This document shows, piece by piece, positions 48,860 through 52,376 of a stretch of 52,376 bases of DNA. Under the pieces are notes generated by a model that did not search any database, had not been told where the DNA came from, and saw only the letters and a program-made list of their open reading frames with translations. A program made the position numbers and the translations under genes. Source of the stretch: Clostridia bacterium (GTDB lineage: Bacteria; Bacillota; Sulfobacillia; RBS10-35; JADGHG01); assembly GCA_019689585.1 (NCBI GenBank), contig JADGHG010000003.1, positions 1 through 52,376 on the forward strand, written 5' to 3'. Positions within the stretch are counted from its first letter, which is position 1. Each line of letters begins with the position of its first letter.

Positions 48860-49972
48860 TCAGCTCGGGACGAGCTCGGCCTCGGCCTCCCGCACGCGGG
48901 CGATCCGGTCCCAGCGCACCTCGTAGCCGATGCCGGGCCCCTTCGGCGGGAGGATGGTGCCCTCCGGCGTGACGACGACGGGCGGCTCGATGATGTCCTC
49001 GTCCCAGTAGCGGGAGCTCGCCGCCGTGTCGCCGGGGAGCGTGAAGCCGGGGAGCGTCGTGATGGCGACGTTGTGGGCGCGGCCGATCCCCGTCTCGAGC
49101 ATGCCGCCGCACCAGACGGGCACGCCGGCCGCGCGGCAGACGTCGTGGAGCTCGAGCGAGCGCTCGAGCCCCCCGACCCGCCCGATCTTGACGTTCACGA
49201 CGCGGCAGGCGCCGATCGCGATCGCCTTCTCGGCGTCCTCGGGCGTGTGGATGCTCTCGTCGAGGCAGATCGGCGTCCGGAGCCGCGACTGCAGCCGCGC
49301 GTGCCAGACGATGTCGTCGTGGCCGAGCGGTTGCTCGATCATCATGAGGTCGTAGTCGTCGAGCCGGGCGAGGTGGTCGGCATCGGCGAGCCGGTAGGCC
49401 GAGTTGGCGTCGACCATGACGGGCACGTCGGGGAAGGCGCGGCGCACGGCCGCCACGTACTCGAGGTCGGCGCCGGGGGCGATCTTGAGCTTCACGCGCC
49501 GGTAGCCGGCCGCCAGGTAGCCTTCGACCTTCCGCACGAGCGCCTCGGGCGAGGGCTGGATCCCGACCGAGATGCCGACCGGGATCGGCCGCCAGCTCCC
49601 GCCGAGCGCCTCCCAGAGGGGGATGCCGCGCGCCTTGGCGTAGGCGTCCCAGATCGCGCTCTCGATCGCCGACTTCGCCATGCGGTTCCCGCGGATGAAG
49701 TCGAGCTTCGGCGCCACCTCGCGCGGGTGGTCGAAGTCGGCGCCGAGAAGGGCCGGCGCGAGGAAGTCCCTCAGCATGAGGAACGCGCCCTCGACCCACT
49801 CCTCGTTGTAGAGGGGCTCGACCATCGCGACGCACTCGGCCACGCCGACGGCGCCTTCGACGTCGGCCTCGACCAGGATGACGCGCTTCTCCTCCTCGAC
49901 CCCGAAGCTCGTGCGGAAGGGCTCCTTCATCCGCATGCGCAGGACGTGCAGCCGGACGCGTTCGAGCCTCAC
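48860..49972 (-). CDS. N-acylamino-acid racemase / o-succinylbenzoate synthase family (enolase superfamily)
   Basis: 370 residues. The KLK(I) lysine pair (RRVKLKI), metal ligands in VDANSAY, IEQPLG and LDESIH, and the second-strand Lys in VVNVKIGRVGG define the MenC/NSAR group. No menaquinone gene is nearby, and the gene overlaps a GNAT gene by four bases (GTGA). In Geobacillus kaustophilus such a pair, with a desuccinylase, converts D-amino acids to L-amino acids. N-succinylamino-acid racemase is therefore favoured over menaquinone synthesis; dual activity is known in the family. Confidence 0.88.
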   Translation of the reverse strand: MRLERVRLHVLRMRMKEPFRTSFGVEEEKRVILVEADVEGAVGVAECVAMVEPLYNEEWVEGAFLMLRDFLAPALLGADFDHPREVAPKLDFIRGNRMAKSAIESAIWDAYAKARGIPLWEALGGSWRPIPVGISVGIQPSPEALVRKVEGYLAAGYRRVKLKIAPGADLEYVAAVRRAFPDVPVMVDANSAYRLADADHLARLDDYDLMMIEQPLGHDDIVWHARLQSRLRTPICLDESIHTPEDAEKAIAIGACRVVNVKIGRVGGLERSLELHDVCRAAGVPVWCGGMLETGIGRAHNVAITTLPGFTLPGDTAASSRYWDEDIIEPPVVVTPEGTILPPKGPGIGYEVRWDRIARVREAEAELVPS

Positions 49973-50904
49973 CCCGCCCCACCCCCTCCGTCGACGAGGA
50001 CATAGGCGCCGACGCCGCGCGCCCGGTCCCGCCGGAAGGCGACGGCCAGCGCGCCCGCGGCGAACGCTCGCTGGGCCACCTCCGCCGAGGCCGCCCGCCA
50101 CTCCTTCGCGAGCCCCATGTCGCGCGCCTTCATGTCCTGGTAGTCGAGCGGGATCTCGACCAGCCAACGGATGGGGGCGATACGGTCCGCGGCGGCCGGG
50201 GGCGGCTCGGGCGCGCGGAACGCGTGGATGGGGAGGGCGCCGCCCGAGCCTCCGCCATCCGATCCGCCCGGGGACGGGCCGCGGAGCGCGTCGAGCGCCC
50301 GGCCGACCCGGGGGACGACGAGGCCGTCCTCGCGCGGCACGGCGGCGAGCAGCACCTCGGGTTCCACCCCCTCGCCGTCCGCGGGCGAGGCCGGGGGCGC
50401 GGCGGCGTCCGTCACCCACCACTCGCACCAGAACCGGTCCGAGGGGACGCCGCGGTTCAGCGGGTCGTCCATCTCGCCGTAGTGGTTCGGCAGGAAGCGG
50501 CGCACGAGCGCGCCCAACACGTTCAGGTTGAAGTTCGCGTTCCCGGCCTGCAGCGGGTCGAACGTCCAGGTGATGAGGGGGAGCCCGCGCGCGCGCGCGA
50601 TCTCGTACTGGCGGCGCTTCAAGGCGGTGCCGACCCCGAGCCCCCGGAAGCCCGGCCGCACCGCCGCCATGTGCGACCAGAGCCAGGCGCGCCGCCCGTC
50701 GTAGGCGAGGAGGGCGTAGACGAAGCCGACGACCTCGCCGCCCAGGCGGGCGACGAGCGCCATGCCGCCGCACTCGACCGTCACCATGAGGACGTTCGCG
50801 GGGACGACGACGGACGGGCTCCACGTCTCGGCCTGGATGCGCTCGATGGCGGCGAAGTCCGCGAGCGTCTCCGCCGGCTCGACGCGGACAGCCTCACTGT
50901 ACAT
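49969..50904 (-). CDS. GNAT acyltransferase of the COG3375 type (candidate D-amino-acid N-succinyltransferase)
   Basis: 311 residues. The acyl-CoA site reads MAAVRPGFRGLGVGTALKRRQ near residue 85, and WTFDPLQAGNANFNLNVLGA is a hallmark of this subgroup, which is repeatedly found beside N-acylamino-acid racemases. A Gly/Pro/Ala linker (about 170-240) separates a C-terminal part (IRWLVEIPLDYQDMKARD). By analogy with Geobacillus it would load succinyl groups on D-amino acids for the downstream racemase. ATG 50904 is the best start, but its ribosome site is weak. Confidence 0.82.
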   Translation of the reverse strand: MYSEAVRVEPAETLADFAAIERIQAETWSPSVVVPANVLMVTVECGGMALVARLGGEVVGFVYALLAYDGRRAWLWSHMAAVRPGFRGLGVGTALKRRQYEIARARGLPLITWTFDPLQAGNANFNLNVLGALVRRFLPNHYGEMDDPLNRGVPSDRFWCEWWVTDAAAPPASPADGEGVEPEVLLAAVPREDGLVVPRVGRALDALRGPSPGGSDGGGSGGALPIHAFRAPEPPPAAADRIAPIRWLVEIPLDYQDMKARDMGLAKEWRAASAEVAQRAFAAGALAVAFRRDRARGVGAYVLVDGGGGAG

Positions 50905-50999
50905 ATGGCAGTCACACTTCTCTGGCCGCGGGCGCTTCCCCTTCTCGCTGGGCTCGCCCGGCCTGGGGTAGAATGCGGTGGACCCGGAGGGATGGCGCG

Positions 51000-51272
51000 T
51001 TGTCCGAGGAGCACGGCCGCTTCACCACCCAGGGCCTCGAGGTGTACACCGAGTTCGTCGACGAGCACGGGACCCCGGTCAAGGTGAAGGACAGCGGCGC
51101 CGCCGCCCCGCGCGTCTGGATCCTCACGCACAACGCCCACCTCGACCTCGAAGGCGCCCGCCGCGTGCGCGACGCGCTCGACCGCTTCATCGCCAAGCAC
51201 GCGCCTCACGACGAGGCGGCCCCGGCCGCCCCGAGCCCGACCGGCACCACCTCGCCCAAGGCGGCCAAGTAA
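51000..51272 (+). CDS. Small conserved-looking protein of unknown function
   Basis: 90 residues from TTG 51000, which follows GGAGGG eight bases upstream; an ATG at 50973 in the same frame is a weaker choice. It begins SEEHGRFTTQGLEVYTEF, followed by strands (PVKVKDSG, RVWILTHN) and a helix (DLEGARRVRDALDRFIAKH), then an Ala/Pro/Thr-rich tail. It looks like a small alpha/beta domain; I do not recognise the family. A -10-like TAGAAT lies at 50969-50974 without a clear -35. Its 3' end overlaps the convergent addA stop by 67 bp. Confidence 0.65.
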   Translation: MSEEHGRFTTQGLEVYTEFVDEHGTPVKVKDSGAAAPRVWILTHNAHLDLEGARRVRDALDRFIAKHAPHDEAAPAAPSPTGTTSPKAAK

Positions 51273-52376
51273 AGGTACGCCTCGCGCACGGGGACGCCCG
51301 TGATCTCGCGCACGGCGCGGGCGTACGTGCGCACCTGCCCCTCGTGCCGCCGCAGGAGCTCGGCCGCCCCGCCGGCGGGCTCCCGGTCCGTCTTGAAGTC
51401 GACGAGGAGCCAGCCGGGCTCACCGCCCTCGTACGCGCGCGGCCCGGCCAAAAGGTCGACGACGCCCTGGACGACGACGAGGTCGTCGGGCGCCGCGACG
51501 ACGCCCGGGTAGGCTTCGGAGGCGCCGAGGCCGAGGGTGAACATCCACTCGCGGCGGACGTCCTCCGGGTGCGCGAGGATCCTCCGCCCGACCTCGCTCG
51601 CGAAGAAGGACGTCACCCAGGCCGGGTCGACGGCGCCCGCGGCCGCCTCGCGTACGTACCCGAGCTCTCGGAGCCGCTCGAGGGTGGCGCGCACCTCCGC
51701 CTCGCCCGGCGGCCGCCCCGGCACGAGGGGCAGGTGTTCGAAGACGAGGTGGAGCGCCGTCCCGACCTCGGCCCCCGTCGGCTCACCCGAGCCTCCGGAC
51801 GCCAAAGGACGGGGGCGGACGGACGCCCCGCCCCGCGCGGGCTTCGCCTCGCCGAGCGGCGCGGCCTCCTCCCCGCCGGGATCGGCCGGCCACTCCCAGT
51901 CGCTGGCCGCCCGTTTCGCCGGCCGGTCGGCGAGCGCCCCGTAGGGGTACGCGAAGGTGAGGCGGGCGGCGAGCTCCGCCGTCCGCCTGTCCAGCTCCCC
52001 CTCGCCTCCAGCGTCGCCTTCGCCTACGGGGGCCTGGCCGGACGCGGCGGCCGGGCCGGCGGGCCGGGCGCCCGGAGGCTCCGCGCCGCCCGGGCCGCGC
52101 GCGCCGTCGAAGTGGGCCTCGAGCTCTTCGGCGGCGTGGAACGTGAGCGACCAGGGCGGCTCGCCCGCCTCGGCCTCGGCGAGGGCCGCCGGCACGACCC
52201 AGTCGAGGTAGGTGCGGGCGGCGAAGAAGGCCCCTTGCGGGATCGGCTCGCCCGGACCGGGCGCGTCGAGCTCCCAAGCGAGGCGCCGGTCGGCGAGCTC
52301 GCTCACCGAACCGACGAGCACGAGGCGGTCGCGCGCCCTCGTGAGCGCCACGTAGAGGACGCGCGCCTCCTCGGCC
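51206..52376 (-). CDS. addA: AddA-type helicase-nuclease, C-terminal part (partial)
   Basis: About 390 codons of a gene that continues beyond the window. LYVALTRARDRLVLVGS is UvrD-family motif VI. The C-terminal PD-(D/E)XK nuclease has GTALHLVFEHL, VVQGVVDLL, LLVDFKTD and GQVRTYARA, the RecB-like nuclease set of AddA. With AddB it processes double-strand breaks for recombination. An unconserved Gly/Ala/Pro-rich insert lies between helicase and nuclease. An addB gene is expected upstream, outside the window. Confidence 0.9.
   Translation of the reverse strand, partial: AEEARVLYVALTRARDRLVLVGSVSELADRRLAWELDAPGPGEPIPQGAFFAARTYLDWVVPAALAEAEAGEPPWSLTFHAAEELEAHFDGARGPGGAEPPGARPAGPAAASGQAPVGEGDAGGEGELDRRTAELAARLTFAYPYGALADRPAKRAASDWEWPADPGGEEAAPLGEAKPARGGASVRPRPLASGGSGEPTGAEVGTALHLVFEHLPLVPGRPPGEAEVRATLERLRELGYVREAAAGAVDPAWVTSFFASEVGRRILAHPEDVRREWMFTLGLGASEAYPGVVAAPDDLVVVQGVVDLLAGPRAYEGGEPGWLLVDFKTDREPAGGAAELLRRHEGQVRTYARAVREITGVPVREAYLYLAALGEVVPVGLGAAGAASS

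Overview
The window is a high-GC bacterial chromosome segment (most genes are strongly G/C at third codon positions). It reads like a thermophilic, peptide- and amino-acid-using member of the Bacillota or a neighbouring Gram-positive-type lineage. Support for this is purine-rich Shine-Dalgarno sites with many GTG/TTG starts, an N-acylamino-acid racemase plus GNAT pair as known from Geobacillus, a two-domain protein disulfide oxidoreductase of the kind common in thermophiles, an AddA-type nuclease, and many peptidases. The lineage is inference and not firm. I saw no rRNA, tRNA or CRISPR array.

Layout. 1-6.1 kb: end of an acyl-CoA ligase, an SDR oxidoreductase, a lactate 2-monooxygenase-like flavoenzyme, thyA, an EamA exporter and an ABC-F ATPase. 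6.1-10.8 kb: two OmpR-type two-component systems facing away from each other. The second is followed by a small, very acidic secreted protein, and 11-bp-phased repeats lie upstream of both the regulator and that protein. 10.8-13.9 kb: a beta-propeller lipoprotein and oligoendopeptidase F. 14.1-16.3 kb: a lower-GC cluster with a 22-cysteine protein, a Tat-exported protein, a MauE-like membrane protein and a lipoprotein. 16.7-23.1 kb: a DHA2 drug exporter, an S9 peptidase and an ABC-2 exporter whose permease is frameshifted. 23.1-24.6 kb: a decayed accessory patch (Fic, ArsR and DUF952 remnants) around a six-cysteine peptide gene and a small membrane protein. 24.9-26.7 kb: an Lrp regulator and an amino-acid permease whose tail is supplied by a deleted IS. 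27.3-30.8 kb: a secreted six-cysteine peptide with a MacB/FtsX-like exporter. 30.8-31.5 kb: an IS256-type remnant. 31.5-42.2 kb: an amino-acid catabolic stretch on the minus strand (hutU, a MarR regulator, a C1 peptidase, a pxpB-pxpC fusion, hutI, hutG). 42.3-52.4 kb: PDO-type thioredoxin, PiT transporter, second S9 peptidase, a trans-sulfuration PLP enzyme, an MFS exporter, the racemase/GNAT pair, a small protein and the C-terminal part of AddA.

The most unusual part is an island at 34.2-36.0 kb, between pxpC and hutI. It carries a secreted precursor with a hydrophobic C-terminal domain built on three C-x3-C motifs, a 73-residue two-helix membrane protein, a truncated second precursor tail, a second 73-residue protein and a broken third copy. 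Each duplication block ends in a copy of the same terminator hairpin. The island lies between direct repeats of the 5' part of hutI. A diverged relative of the precursor, again followed by a membrane protein, lies at 23.3-24.1 kb. I read these as an undescribed bacteriocin-like peptide/immunity family; the peptide architecture is seen, the toxin function is inferred.

The catabolic genes fit together. Peptidases (PepF, two S9 enzymes, the C1 aminopeptidase) release amino acids. HutU-HutI-HutG carry urocanate to glutamate, and PxpBC opens 5-oxoproline to glutamate. The racemase/GNAT pair rescues D-amino acids. The APC permease with Lrp, the EamA exporter and the DHA2 exporter move small molecules across the membrane.
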